From Phaffia rhodozyma (lineage: Eukaryota > Basidiomycota > Tremellomycetes > Cystofilobasidiales > Mrakiaceae), in contig JACGZH010000003.1 in NCBI GenBank assembly GCA_014706385.1, positions 62,001-126,000 of the forward strand: 64,000 nt of DNA, written 5' to 3'. Positions 1 through 12,577 of this stretch are shown here, in pieces. The notes below the pieces were generated by a model. The model searched no databases, was not told the DNA's origin, and was given only the letters and a program-made list of their open reading frames with translations. Numbering within the stretch: the first letter of the stretch is position 1; each line of letters starts with the position of its first letter. A program made the translations under genes and the position numbers.

Positions 1-572
1 GTCCTTCTTTAGATTTTTTCTCAACCCACGGGTGAAGAATAATGGTTAGTTTGAGGGAGAATAGAGAAGTGCTCGGACGGAAGGTTTCCCAGTATTCAAC
101 TGTCTTTATATATTATATGTTTGCCCGCTCTACCGACTGCTCCTCACGCCACGTCCAACAGCCTGGAGGAATAGTCCGATGATGAGTTTAGTAGTTCGAG
201 ATTGACTCGACTTCCTGATGGCTTATTTGACTTAGATATCGACAACAACCCTGTTATCATTCAACTATTTCAATTTATCGGCCTAAAACACCGATAGGGT
301 ATAAGCTCTCACCGGTCCGGAATCTCCGTTTAGAACGGGGGTCATCCACAAGCGGCTTGGGATTTTACGGGGTTGAAGTTGGGGTCATCTGGGGTTATTA
401 AGAACTTGTGCCCTGATAATGAGCTGCTTGGTAATCTAGCTCATGACTAATCACAACCCTAACCATATCACGCAACTTCACTCGTCCATGTTTCTTTCCT
501 CGACAAAACATTTGGCCATCAAACATTCGCTCTCTCTTTCGATCTCTTTCTTTCCCAACCTCGTTCTTGCCC
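1..572. other. Intergenic / upstream region of GSH2
   Basis: No open frame here has conserved protein character. The last 150 bases before the GSH2 start are pyrimidine-rich, as expected for a fungal leader. A short direct repeat, GGGGTCATC, occurs near 338 and 382. Otherwise I see nothing I can name. Confidence 0.5.
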
Positions 573-2687
573 ATGGCTCATCCAGCACTTGCCTCGGCCA
601 TCCCTGCATGGCCACCAAGTCTGTCTCAACCAGAACTAGACCATCTGGCCTCTCTTGCGCTCGACTATGCTCTCTCCCACGGACTCATCTACCGACCGCC
701 CTACCCAGACCCTTCCGTTCACAATCCCCTCAGCGCTTCCGCCATCTCTGCTCCGGTCTCACTGTTTCCTTCACCTTTCCCTAGAGACCTTTACACCCGT
801 GTGATAAACCTCCAGTCAGCCTATAACGAACTCTATGCTAGAATCACGATGGACGACCGGTGGCTCGACCACGTCGTCAGAGGATGCTTCTGGGGAGACA
901 ATGGTGGAGACAGTTTCATGAGAGACGTCTGGCAGGGCTGGAAAGATAGCCAAGAGGAGGGCGTGAAGCAGGTCAGTCCTCGTTTCGCTCTCAATCGTAT
1001 TCTCTGTAAGCCAAAGCCAGCGTTTTTCTCACATGCATCATCCCTCGGCCTTGGAATTAGCCCCTCCAACTGCTACTCTCCAGATCAGACTACCTGCTTC
1101 ACCAAAGCCTATCGAAGAAGAACGAGCCACTATCCATGAAACAAGTCGAGTTTAACACAATCTCTTCCAGCTTCGGCTCTCTGAGCGAGAAAGTCGGAGG
1201 GCTTCATAGGTTTGTGTCTTTGTATCTCATCATCTTGATCGTTCCTACGCGTCTGCATACTGTATAGTGCAAGGCAAGGGCTAACGTAAGTCTCCTCCAG
1301 ATATCTTACCCTTCAAACAGGTTATCTTAACGCGTCTCCATGTCTCCAGATAAAGAACCTGCCGGCCAATTCACCCATTCATGGACTAGCTAACGGTCTG
1401 GCCGAAGCACATAAGGCCTTTAACATTCCAGAGTAAGGCTTCTCTCCCCTTTCGTCTACTTCACACGAGCGCGCCATATATTGAACATAGTGCAACCCAA
1501 TCTAGATCATCCATCTTGTTTGTGGTTCAGGATGGAGAACGGAATGCGTTTGATCAGCGTTGGCTAGAGTATGAGCTTTTGGAAACGTAAGCAGTCGTTT
1601 GCCTGCCTATCCATTTGTCTATCCAAGTGCGCTTCTTCTTTCTTGTCGACTGATCACAATTTGTGAATGACCTTCCCTTCTCAGGCATGGCATCCGGTCT
1701 CACAGAGCCTCTCTCGCCACACTTCAACGAGCTTCTAGCACAAATTCTTCCTATCAGCTCATCTACTGCAACCCCAGCTCACCTCAAAATACGCCTGAAC
1801 TGATCTCTGTAGTCTACTACCGCGCGGCCTACACCCCCGACGACTACGCCTCTCCCACCGACTGGACGACGAGAACTCGAATAGAACGAACAACCGCCAT
1901 CAAATGCCCTTCGTACGCTCTTCAATTGGCTGGGAGCAAAAAGGTTCAACAAGTGCTTACCATGCCGGGAGTACTCGAGTACTTCTTACCATCGTCTGGC
2001 GACTTGGTCGATTCAGATAAGGAAGTGACACCGTCGGCAAGAAAACAAGGCGCAAAGACGTATGATAGTATTGAGCTGAATGCTTTAAGAGATAGTTTCA
2101 TGGGGCTCTGGCCGCTTGGAGACGACACAACCCTGAGTGAGGAAGGAGAGAGACTCATCAAGGAGAGTGGAGGTGGTATTGGGTATGTGCTCAAGCCTCA
2201 AAGAGAAGGCGGAGGAAACAATGTGTATAACGCAGATATCGGACCATTCCTCGAAAAGTTGGCTGAGCAAGATAAGTATGTTGTAGAGGTCATCTCTTTC
2301 TACTTTCTAATTTCTGGTCGATTTGTTTTCGTTGACTCGTCTCTTCTCCCTTTTCTTCTTCCATTCAGAAAATTGCCGGCTTCATCTCCCCCTTCAAAAT
2401 CGGCCTATATCCTCATGTCGCTCATTACTCCTCCTCCAACACTGTCCAACCTGCTCCTTCGGTCCGTTCCCCCCCAAACGGACAAACCAACTGCTGACTA
2501 TTCACTCGCTCTTAAAGAGACGATCTCCGAGCTAGGCGTCTATGGCGCAACTCTCTTTGGAAAGGAGACTGGAACGGTCCATAACGATGGAAACGTAGGC
2601 ACGTTGTTGAGGACAAAAGGAAGGGAGAGTGATGAAGGTGGAGTCGCGGTTGGGTACAGTGTTTTAGACTCCGTCGTTCTGATCTAA
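573..2687 (+). CDS. GSH2: Glutathione synthetase (ATP-grasp), six exons
   Basis: Joins gamma-glutamylcysteine and glycine with ATP, the last step of cytosolic glutathione synthesis. The phase-consistent model is 573-971, 1061-1209, 1301-1432, 1491-1586, 1685-2275 and 2369-2687, giving 561 aa, slightly above the usual 470-520 for eukaryotic enzymes. Visible family signatures, in order, are LFPSPFPR, RSDYLLH, KQVEFNTIS, NLPANSPIHGLANGLA, the ATP-binding glycine-rich loop KPQREGGGNN, YILMSLITPP and a C-terminal GGVAVGYSVLDS. The first in-frame ATG at 573 (MAHPALAS) is preceded by ccc and matches family length. Exon 2 must begin after the AG at 1060 to restore PLQLLLSRSDY; the AG nearer the RSDY codons breaks frame. 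Convergent with the next gene. The family assignment is secure; exact splice sites are my inference. Confidence 0.93.
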
Positions 2688-3157
2688 GATGTGGGGAGCT
2701 GTGACTGTGACGATGGGTGGACTTTAGACGATTATAATCTTCTTCAGAGCAAGCTCGTGTTGTGTACTCGAATCTTTTGTGGGTATGACTTGAAGTAGAA
2801 TAGGTACAGAACACACGAGAATGGTCATATAGAGAAGGCTAGCAGTTGGCGGATGGAAATAAATGGTTTAAAAAATATATCAAGAGGGTGAACGGAACGA
2901 AGAAAGATATGAGGTTATATATCCGCCAGATATGCCTACAAGAATGGTAACAACTCGAAGAGAGAAGGACAACTATGAAATTTCATGGAAAGGACAAACA
3001 CAAGGATATCAGAAGAAAGATGGACTTATGTATCGAGAAGAAAAAAGGTAGAGAGAGAGAGAGAGAGAGAGAACCCACTAGGGACAGTTCGTTTGTACAT
3101 GATCAAGAACCCTGGTCGGACCAAGGGACCCAAAGTCAAGAAGAAAGAAAGGGAGTA
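2688..3157. other. Convergent intergenic interval (3' ends of GSH2 and CRZ1-like)
   Basis: Shared 3' flank of two convergent genes. It is A/G-rich on the plus strand, consistent with 3' UTRs. Apart from the GA repeat listed separately I see no gene. Confidence 0.6.
3051..3072. repeat. (GA)11 microsatellite
   Basis: Perfect GA dinucleotide run of 22 bases in the convergent 3' interval. Confidence 0.95.
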
Positions 3158-6100
3158 TCATTCCTCTTTTATATCGTCGATAGACACCGACGTTATCGGA
3201 TCATCCTTTTTGACAGCTCCTTCCTCTACACGTCGCTCCTCTTCATCCTCCTTCTCTTCTAAATATTCCGTTTTGATATCTTTATCAGAGACCCCGTTCG
3301 TGCCATCCGTCTCCTCGTGGTTAGAGCCATCCTCCACAAGGTCTGCTTTCAGCCCTGATGACACACTTATAACTGCAACCTTCTCAACTTTCGTCTCTGG
3401 GCTTGTCAACGGTGACGAGGTGGCCTGCTTGTCCTCTTCCGTTGTCGGTTTTCTATCCGAAGCCAATGTTTCAGGGGACATCACAGCCGGGGCATCTTCC
3501 TCTTCAGGAGTTTTTTCAGTAACCGCTTCCGACTCTTGCTCGACGTTCTCGATCGGATTCTCTATAACTTCGACCAACTCTGTCGACCGCGGTTCGACTG
3601 ATGGAGAGCTTATCAGGTCTCTCGATAGGTCCGATGGAATGTTGGAAGCTTCCCCGTTCTCAGATAATAAGCCTATGTCCTGTGGTATAGAGACCTGAGG
3701 AAGATCAGCCTCGAGTTGAGGATCGACCAGGTGGGCGGTAACAGCGGTGGGGTTATCTTGTTCTTCCTCGACCTGAGATGCATCTTGGGCGTACGTCTGG
3801 ACGTCAGATTGAGCTTGAGCGGCTTGAACGGCTTCGAGTTGCATTCGGTGGTGCTCATGTTGAAGTTGCATCTGAAGTCGAAGGTGTATCTGTTGTTGAT
3901 AATCTGCTTGATCTTGAATAGCTACGAATTTTAGGTCGAGACATAATACTATATATGAGTGCGATTCTGGGCCGTCTGCTGTTTGGGAAAATTTTTTCGA
4001 AAAGATGGACTCTATGGTACTAACTAGCAGAATATCCGCCAAGCTCAGAAGTGATTTGGTTACCGTCCATTGTCCCAGAGTGATGTACTATCGGATCTGA
4101 GATTCAATAAGCCCCAGGTATAGAGAAAAAAAAAGTTGAGTCATTATGATTGAGGTCTGCGCCCGAGATGGAAAAACTTGCTGAAAATGAAACAAAACAT
4201 ACCGTGCCCTTCCGGTCCACTGACCCCTTGTGGGTCAATTAAGCCATCACCCCCTAGAGAGCCTGCTTCACTCAGTCCACCTTCGTCCAATACACTTGTC
4301 CCTGAGCCCGAGGCAGTAGAAGCAGCGGCAGCAGCGGCGGCTACCGCCGCGATCCGTTCATAATTATCTACTGCTTCTCGTTGAATCCGCAGCGTCTCGG
4401 ATTTCTTACGTTTGCCATTCGTTGCTCGACCGGGATCGGAATGCATTTTAGATTGACGGCCTTCACCATGAACAGAGCCTTTATGACGTAGAAGATCGTG
4501 GGATCGGGAGAAAGCCTTGTTGCCACAAGAGTCGTAGTTACATACATGTGGTTTCGGCGGGTCGGGCGAGTGTGTTTGGACGTGTGTCTTCAGATTGTAT
4601 GCTCGAGCGAAACCTCGGTGACATTCTGGACAAACATGTTTCTTTTCTTTGCTACCCCCAGGATCGGACGACCGCTTCCTCTTCGACCCCATCTTGCCGA
4701 CTGTCAACATATCTCCATCATCACCATCCTCCTGATCAAACTCTTGGGACGTTTGCAAGCTGGTTGGATCTGGTAACGTATCATACGGTCCATAGTCCGC
4801 ATCATCCTTGATGGAATGATCGTCTATCAAGGCGTCCTCCAACGGCATCATCTTTTTCGAGGGCTTGACGCGTTTGACGGATGTAGAAAGATCGTCCTGC
4901 GGAACGACTCCATGAGTGTGTGAATGAACGTCTACTCCTGTGGGATCATATGAGAGCGGAGAATGTCGTTCTACAGGGTCCATCTCATGGGGGTGATCAT
5001 GTATCGAAGGGGATGGATGAGAGCTGCTTCCCGGCAAGATCCCATGAGACGAGCGATAACCTTGCTGAGGAGCAAACGCAATGTATTGGTATGATGGCGG
5101 ATGCATTTGGTTGGATGGAGCGGGCGCAAAGTGAGCAGGGTACGTCGTGTAGGCTTGGTTTGGTGGAGATCCAGGATAGAATGGATGATGAAGATGAGGG
5201 GATGAGTATCCGCTTCTTGACGCGACTGGCTGTTGAACATGCATAGCCTGGGGATGAGGAAGCGGGTTGGCGTAGTATCCATATGTGTTGGGAGGAGGCG
5301 CATGGTGTGTTTGATATCCTGGTTGATATTGTGGGAGCATATGATATCCTACCGGTTGATTGTAGACCATGTGATGTTGAGCGGCAGGAGAGGGCGCGTT
5401 CGAAGGCTGCTGAGAAGACGAAGTTGAGGCCGGAAGATGGTGTTGTTGTTGCTGCTGCTGCTGCTGATGTTGATGTTGTTGATGTTGTTGCTGCTGGTGT
5501 GAATGATGAGGTGTATATTGGGACTGGGGATTAGGTGGATGAGAGGAAAATGGGGACCCAGGAGGCTGATAGGAGGTGTTATATGGAGCTGCTCCAGCGG
5601 TCGCGACTGGTGGGGGATCTAGATAGAGATCGAAAGAACAGGACAGGTCAGCCAATTGGTCAATATACCTTTACCGAAACGAGTTGAGCATTTGAAAGCA
5701 GTCGCTCTTAGAATGATGGCCATCGTTCCATCAATCAGACAACTGTTCCTGCTGCCGTTGCCCTTCAATTGCTCACGTCGTCGCGTCGTAACCGAGACAC
5801 TGGAGAGAAAGATGATTCTGTAGACCCACCTGCGGCTTCAAACGACGCGTCAACCAATTGTTCTGACACAGTCGGTTCGACCGAGCCCATTGGTGAAGAC
5901 ACAAGGCCATCAGTAGGCTGAGGATGGGATGAACCATCAACCCTCGAGACCGATTCTAGACCATCTAGCGTCGGATCTCCCCCGGTTTGACTGATGGCGG
6001 GGTGTTGACTAGGGTTGACCTGATGTGTGGCAGGGTCGGCCGCCCATCCAGACCTCTCACTTGACTGATGACTGGTGGACATAGATGTTGATAAAGGAGA

Positions 6101-6205
6101 ATGTGTAGATGATGGATAGCTTGAACTCAAAGATTGTCCTGGCTGAATGGAAGAAGTGTTGCTCGGCGAAGGAACGAATTGAAGATATTGTTGCCGGGAT
6201 GACAT
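3158..6205 (-). CDS. Crz1-like C2H2 zinc-finger transcription factor, four exons
   Basis: Probable calcineurin-type or related nuclear regulator. My model is 6205-5830, 5618-4203, 4096-4064 and 3921-3158 (862 aa); every junction is phase-consistent. The N-terminal two thirds are disordered and rich in Ser, Pro, Gln and His, with a polyglutamine block near 5440-5500. Two adjacent C2H2 fingers follow at about residues 460-520: CPECHRGFARAYNLKTHVQTH, then CNYDSCGNKAFSRSHDLLRHKGSVH. This pair resembles the Crz1 finger module. A poly-Ala tract lies downstream. The C-terminal exon carries a Gln/His-rich helix followed by a Glu/Asp-rich acidic tail, a plausible activation domain. The 33-nt third exon is the weakest part; without it the protein would stop near 4104. 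No clear PxIxIT calcineurin-docking motif was identified, so CRZ1 orthology is inferred from the fingers only. Confidence 0.72.
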
Positions 6206-6497
6206 GAGAGGAAATCGGTGGGAGAGAAAATGAACCAGGAGTCGAGGTAGCTAAGACCCAGATGAAGCTAACCAAGATATGTACAAGGACAAACAGCCAG
6301 ACAACAGACAATGAAACGCTCGCTCGCTCGCTGGTTGACGAAGGAATTAGAAGAGGATGAGGTTGTAAACCCTTGCTTAGTTGCTCTCTTGCTTGTGTCA
6401 AACGAGAAGATGTTGAACCAGAGAGGTAAACGCGTGGTTACGGCAAGATGGTTTCACCCAGTGCTGCGCCCCACCAGATAGATTTTAACACATTTTA

Positions 6498-9122
6498 TCA
6501 CGTGCTGTGAGTATCCACAGCCTCAGCCACACTCTCAGACTCAAACTCAGACTGAGCTTTGGCTTCGTTTCCTAATCCAGTGCTTGCAGACTTGATGACC
6601 TTGGTGAAGAACTTCTCCCGGAAGTTGTGGTGACCAGGCAGTCGTTGTTCACTAGGCGCAGAGTCGTCTCCTGGGGCTTCCTCTTTGGAAGTGGAAGGGG
6701 TCCCGAAGAAGCTCTCAGAATCGAATCGCGGTGCATCCACAGCCGGAGCGTTGATATTAAGCTCGAGTGTGATCAATCCTGCTCAGATAGAGAGTTAGAC
6801 AGAACGTCAGGCCAAAGTTGTTATTAGAACAGAGAGGAAAGGAAAGAACGGTGAAAGAAAAAAAGTAGAAAGACACCCACGCCGAGCCCACTTCCCAAAG
6901 TCCTCCACACTATTGCTGATTAACTTCATACCCTCGATCGTCGGCACGTCCACACTCTCGTACTCATCATTTACCACTGGCAAGAAGAAGACTAATCGAC
7001 CCCCTGGCTTGAGCGCATACCTAGCTAATCGGACAAGATCCATTGCCAGATGTGAGATCTGATACGGCCGGAACGGTGGAAGGTCTAATCGAGATTGTAA
7101 GGCAACACCAATGCATGAATTAGTCCTCGACCTCCTTCACTTCTCGCATCACTTGAGGGCCGACTCACACTCTGGAAGTTCGTAAGAAGCCTTCCCAGCG
7201 TCCGGGTGACCTTCGGGGAAGAAGTATGGCTCATTTCGAAGTTTCGAAGGATCTTTTCGGCCAAGCCGCTTGGCTCCCGCTCGAACTCCATACGGAGGAT
7301 CCGTCACGATACTTTTGAAGATTCAAAGAATGATTAAGGCGTCAATCACGGATATCTCGCGAGCAGAACAAGGGCCAACGGCGGAAAGAGAAGAGAGGAA
7401 AACGAACGCGTCAAACATTCTTCCGACCCTCCACGGGTTTTTGGTCACATCAAAAGTTAACAGATCAACTATCTGATCCTGAGTTCCATACTTTGCGGCG
7501 GAGAGTTTAATTCCGGGGGTACCTATGTTACGAGTATCGAGAAAATGAATGATAGTGACAACCAAAACAAAGACCATATCTACGTCAGATGGGTGGACTT
7601 CACAGAGAAAGAGCAAGACAGTGATACAACAGAGTTCTTGAACTTACCCGCTCGCTTCTTGCCCTTCTCTTTCCCTCGCATTTGTCGACCATCAATATCA
7701 CTTCCTACGCAGAAAGCTCCCCAGTGGGCACCTAGATAAGTAATTCGAGCCAATGCATCAGCATTCAGTCCCATCGAAAGTCAGACTAATATAGCGATGG
7801 ATAGAGAGAACGCAACAGGTCAACAGCATGCTTCCCGTCCCTGCGAATGGGTCCCACACGAAGCTTCCATTTCGAGCCAAGGCCTGATTCGCCATCAACA
7901 AACTGATCTCGGCATCCATACTGGTGTTTCCAATATGAGGTCTGGTTTTAAGCGAATAATGAGTCAGAAGCGGTCGAGCAGTCGAGTGCGTTGTCTGCAG
8001 AATAAAGATTCGTCAGTTGATCCATTAATTTGGCGCGCGGGATGCAAGTACAGCGGGAACAAAGGAAACTTACGAGAAGACCGTAGTAGACCATCTCAGG
8101 CAAAGCAAGAGTTGCACTCGGGTCCGGCTTGGCAGGAGACGGTCGATCAAGATCTAATCATGAGTAGCAGAGGAAAAAGAAAACGGTCGTTATCAGTTTA
8201 CCCAGGCCAGACTAGCGATTGAGAGACAAACGATGAAGGATACTTCACGTACATTCTTCAAAGATTCCAAACTCCAACTCAGGAGTCTTCATATCAGGCT
8301 TGCCCTTGAGTTCCAAATGATCGAACGCTATCATTTTTTCTCTATCGGTTCAAACCAGTATATTTCCACCATCGATTCGTCAGTCACCTTCCATAGACGT
8401 TGTGTACGTCCCTGTGTATGAGGTTCTCTTTATGGCGAGCGCTTATGCGATAACACGTACTGTTGTGTTTGGGAGTCCCACATCTTTGCGAAACTATCGA
8501 ATCTGAATTTCCATCGTTTGGGCTCGGTTGACCCATCTCCTTCAAGGTCAATATCCCACGGCCGGGCCTCCTTTGTGCGAGGTAACTGGGAGAGCACGGT
8601 GTGCAGGGTTGCAAGTGTCGGTGCAAGCGCGTATAGTTTGTGAAGCGAACTACGATTGAGAAGGAAGTGAGATAAGATATGCACACGAGGGAGTTTAGAT
8701 CATGCATTTGTTACCTTCGTTCTCCTCGTCCTCAGGAAGCAACTCTGGGTAACGTGAAGCACATACCGAATGCCTACACCTCGTTCACCCAACTTGAACG
8801 CATCCTCTACTTTCTCTAGTCCAAGAACCAAGATAGCTCGACCTTCGATGTCCCACTCCTCATCCAGTCCACATCCTTGAGCGTTGTACTTCTCGATAAC
8901 GTTCGGAGAGAACGGAGGAAGATGAAAGTTGATGTCGTAGAGCTTTGCGACGGATTCTATTGAGGAAGAGAACGGCCAATGAATAGGGAAACAGAATAGA
9001 AGACGAGATATAGTTCTACCTCAAGCGAGGTAGAGAGATATGAATAGAAACGCACCAAGCTCCGGAAGACGGAATGAACCATGGGTTGTTCCCCACGTGA
9101 GGTAGAATAACTGAAGTGTCAT
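6498..9122 (-). CDS. TRM11: tRNA (guanine-N2)-methyltransferase Trm11, multi-exon
   Basis: Catalytic subunit that makes m2G10 in tRNA with S-adenosylmethionine and the small partner Trm112. The reading starts at 9122 (MTLQLFYLTWGTTHGSFRLPEL). An N-terminal part contains AQGCGLDEEWDIEGRAILV. The Rossmann-fold methyltransferase shows YLGAHWGAFCVGSDIDGRQM (SAM-binding motif region), the catalytic motif IV TDPPYGVRAGAKRLGRK, and late motifs LARYALKPGGRLVFFLPV. The tail ends in LPGHHNFREKFF and an acidic stretch. About seven to nine short introns interrupt it. Head-to-head with the IAH1-like gene across 269 bases. The paired order (THUMP-like, SAM site, DPPY) is diagnostic for Trm11 among tRNA methylases. 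Exon edges were not all resolved. Confidence 0.88.
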
Positions 9123-9391
9123 CGACGATGGTCAGACAAGGTGTGGTAGTTGAAGTGTGTACAAAGGAGAGAGCCAGACCCAAGAAGGGTGAGAAAGCTG
9201 AAAATGAAATCTGGGCTGGGCAGATATGGAAACCATGGTTACCGCTGGACTAAAGACTGACAGTCCGGCTCCGTGATGTCTCGGACACAAGAATCCATCT
9301 TCACATCTCTTTCCCTCCCCTCCATCTCTCTTTCTTATACGTATATACGAACATATCAATTACTCTGCGCTCATTGACAGTTATATCTTAG

Positions 9392-10289
9392 ATGTCTCTC
9401 ATTCAAAATCAGGCGGCGATCGTTCTTCTTGGTGATTCCCTCACCCAATATTCGTATACCCCCGGTGGCCTTTCCGCCAGATTATCTGGTCCGTTCCAGC
9501 TTCTTCCTTCATACTATTTCGAATTTTTATTAACTTTCCTTCTTAATCTTTGTCGATGAAACTTCTCGGATATTTGTACAGATTTGTTCATCAGGAAACA
9601 CGATGTGATTAATCGAGGCTTTGCGGGATACAATACATCCGCAATTCTTCCTATCGCTAAAACCATAATTGCTCCCTCTAACTCGACTTCTTCGTCGGCC
9701 ACTCAGCCGATCGCCTTCCTCACACTCTGGCTAGGAGCGAATGATGCTGTCCTTGAATCCTCTGGAAATCCTCAGCACGTCTCGATAGAAGAATATCGAG
9801 CAAACTTGCTCGCTATCTTGGCTCTCGCTCCAACTTCTGTGCCAAAGTTCTTGATTACCCCTCCCATTCCGAACCCACCTCGATGGGCAGCGTTCAGAGA
9901 GAATGATACTGTAGATAGGAGTGAGGAAAACACGGGTAGATACGCTCAGGTTGTTAGAGAGGTGGCCGCTGAGAGTGGAGAAGGGACAATCTTGGTGGAT
10001 GCATGGGAGGCAATGGACGCATACCGGAAGAAGGGCGGCGACCTAGACGATCTATTAACAGACGGACTTCATTTGACGGCTGAGGTGCGTTTTATATGCT
10101 TGAAAAGACTGTATTCTATCATCGCCACTTCGGGACCGACTCATTCGTCTCTTTGTTTGGCTGAAAATTACCTTACAGGGCTACGAGGTGATCAACTCGG
10201 TGTTGTTCCCGTTGATCGAAGCGCAAGGTCTGACCAAAGCTGAAGAGACCTATCCTGATTGGCGTGTCGTTCTTGGATTTACAGGATAA
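9392..10289 (+). CDS. IAH1: GDSL/SGNH esterase, isoamyl-acetate hydrolase-like
   Basis: Serine hydrolase that splits short acyl esters; yeast Iah1 acts on isoamyl acetate. Three exons, 9392-9488, 9582-10084 and 10179-10289, give 236 aa, matching the family length of about 240. SGNH blocks are clear: block I VLLGDSLTQ (catalytic Ser), a Gly in INRGFAGYNT (block II), block III LGANDA (Asn), and block V DGLHL (Asp and His of the triad). No signal peptide, so probably cytosolic. It is convergent with PET8, 134 bases apart. The substrate is inferred from the family only. Confidence 0.88.
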
Positions 10290-10423
10290 AAGCTTTCAAG
10301 TTTTTCCTTCCTGTACTCGTCATTCTTTGGTGTCTGTCATTGCAATTATACCGTACGATGCCTTCTTGAGAGTAGTAAATTGAGACTACTCCAGATGAGA
10401 TAGAATACAAAGAAAACGCTTTT

Positions 10424-11777
10424 TTAGATGATCCCTTTCAGTGCCCCTCCAGCAGCCTCGTACACTCCCAAAAACACCGCTCCGCCTACACTAATCCATA
10501 GGGTTCGAGGGACAACTCCAGAGAACAACGCTCTTGGACCTTCTTCTCGAGCAATCGTTGCCATCCGACCCGGGATCGAGAGAAATGATGATCCACCTCT
10601 AGGCACGGCAGATCCCTGTACTTGCGCAAAGGAAAAAAAAAGCGAACAGTCAGATTTGAGCAGTGAACACATGTGAATCTTTCGCAAGAGACAACCTCTA
10701 CAGATACAGACAACACGAACCTTGACCTCGAGCATGACTCTAGTCTTCACGACGTCCAACGGAGTTGTCAAAGCAGCTGCGATTCCACCGGCGACTGATC
10801 CGCAGAGCGCGGCCTCATGAGGCAAAGTGGGTCTATCTAAGTAGGCAGGGGTGGCGAGGGTAGCCTTCAAATATTCGTACAATGGAAATTGGATCGATGT
10901 GAACGGAATCTATGAAAATCAGAGGTCAGTGCATGCTGTCTAATCAGATGTGGATCCAAAAAAGCAAGAGTCTCCTCCTCTCTTCCGTTGAGAAATTATA
11001 CAAAGAAACACTTTCGACTCACCTCTCTAGCAACAGTCATACCAAAACCTCTGCTGAATCCTCGAAGTCCTTCCTCTCTCCAAACGCTCTTTGCCGCATT
11101 CAAACTTCCAGCTGAACTCGTACCGTACGCGCTAGTCTGTGCTCTCGTTTTGATGACCTCCGTTGGGACTCTAATCAGACAGGCTGCGAGCTCTCCACCA
11201 GAAGCAGCTGTCATATGAACAAAGGCAGAAGGGAGAGAGGTATCTTTGGAGAGTGACGTCTTGAGATATTCATAGGTTGTAAAAAATGCGGCGGCTGTAG
11301 GGGGCGGTAAAAAAACCGACGTCGAATGAGCACGAAGTGATATATTGAAGGAGGGGGAGGCAAAAACTATAGACAGATAGGTAGAACAGAGAAGGAGTAA
11401 ACAACAAGAGGAGAAGGAGGCATACCTCCAGGAGCTCCTCCGACAAACACACTACCAATTCCCTTGTAGACACCGTTGAAGCCTCCGCTCTGGAGAAAAC
11501 CTTTTTGGGACTGAAGTCTTGTTTTAAGAGTATCTATTGGAAAGAACATCAGATCTACGGAAAGACCTGACATGGCACCAGCCTGGTCGATTCCCATCAA
11601 CAATAGCGAGAGGCAGAGACAGAGACGAATAAACAAAGGCCACGGCTACAACATTGGAAGCTGGGAACGACGGATACGAGGACGAAGAGGAGAACGAACG
11701 ACCAGAGCTTGAGGAAACGTCGGCTTGACGGACGGTACCGGGAGAGCTTTATCCAAGAGGGCATCTGCGTCGGCCAT
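10424..11777 (-). CDS. PET8: Mitochondrial S-adenosylmethionine carrier
   Basis: Six-helix inner-membrane carrier (SLC25 family) that exchanges cytosolic SAM for matrix S-adenosylhomocysteine. The three carrier repeats each keep the P-x-[DE]-x-x-[KR] signature: PIDTLKTR, PTEVIKTR and PLDVVKTR. SAM-carrier character is supported by AGAMSGLSVDLMFFPIDT in helix 1 and by the AREI-FTSIQFPLYEYLK segment before helix 4. It starts at 11777 (MADADALL) and ends in GALKGII. About five exons; the first intron probably begins at a GT just after PTFPQAL(V). It lies in the same 20-kb neighbourhood as MET12 and TRM11, which make or use methyl groups, though no co-regulation can be seen. Confidence 0.88.
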
Positions 11778-12577
11778 AGTACGAGTTCAGATGAGTGAGT
11801 GAGCGAGGGAATGAGAGAACAAGTGAGTGATTGAGTGAGTGACGAGTAGCTTGCAGGCTGGCTGCAACGGCTGACGGACGAATGAGCGATGATCGGGCGA
11901 AGCGGAGCGAAAGGAAGATGTACTTCCAAAAGACGGTGCGACGGGGTGACTAACCCTTTTGGGTTGAGGTATGGAGCAACTCTTCAAACCAAAGTACCCA
12001 CTGTTTCTAAAGCATCTGTCCTAAGAATATGCTATAAAGTACAGACAGATATCAGATTGCTACCGCTGCTGACTATCGTATCTGCGCCAAGGATCATACT
12101 GATAAAGCCCATGTGGGTATAGACTCGGCTGTTCGTGTGTATCGAAATCGTGTATCAAAACGACTGCCTCATATGTAGATCGTGAGAAATTTGATGTCCA
12201 TCAAGGAGCTCATCCGTGGATATCGCATAACCTTCAGCATGCGGCGCACAACCAGTAATAAACCCAGAGCGCACCACATGCGTTTCCTATAAGGAATTTG
12301 TTCCACCATCGAAAGCAGGTGGCTACAGGAGTTGATGCGGGTACTGTGTATTTGAATATCGGCTATATTATCAGATACTTATCTCAATTATCTAAGTCAA
12401 CAAATCATCCCGGACACCTTCTAGTTTGAATGCCCCATCGCACAACACACACACAAACGCTCACGCATACTCTCTTTGGTGCTGGATTGGTTTCGCCTTC
12501 TCCCTTTCCTTTCCTCCTTCCTCGCACCTCCTTGAATCTTCGGCTCTCCCATCGGCAAGGTTTGAAAGTACACAGCC
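11778..12577. other. Divergent intergenic region PET8/KEX2
   Basis: About 800 bases shared by two divergently transcribed genes. Near 11800-11850 there is a GAGTGAGTGAG-type tandem, and the last 120 bases before KEX2 are pyrimidine-rich. I see no gene or RNA here. Confidence 0.55.
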
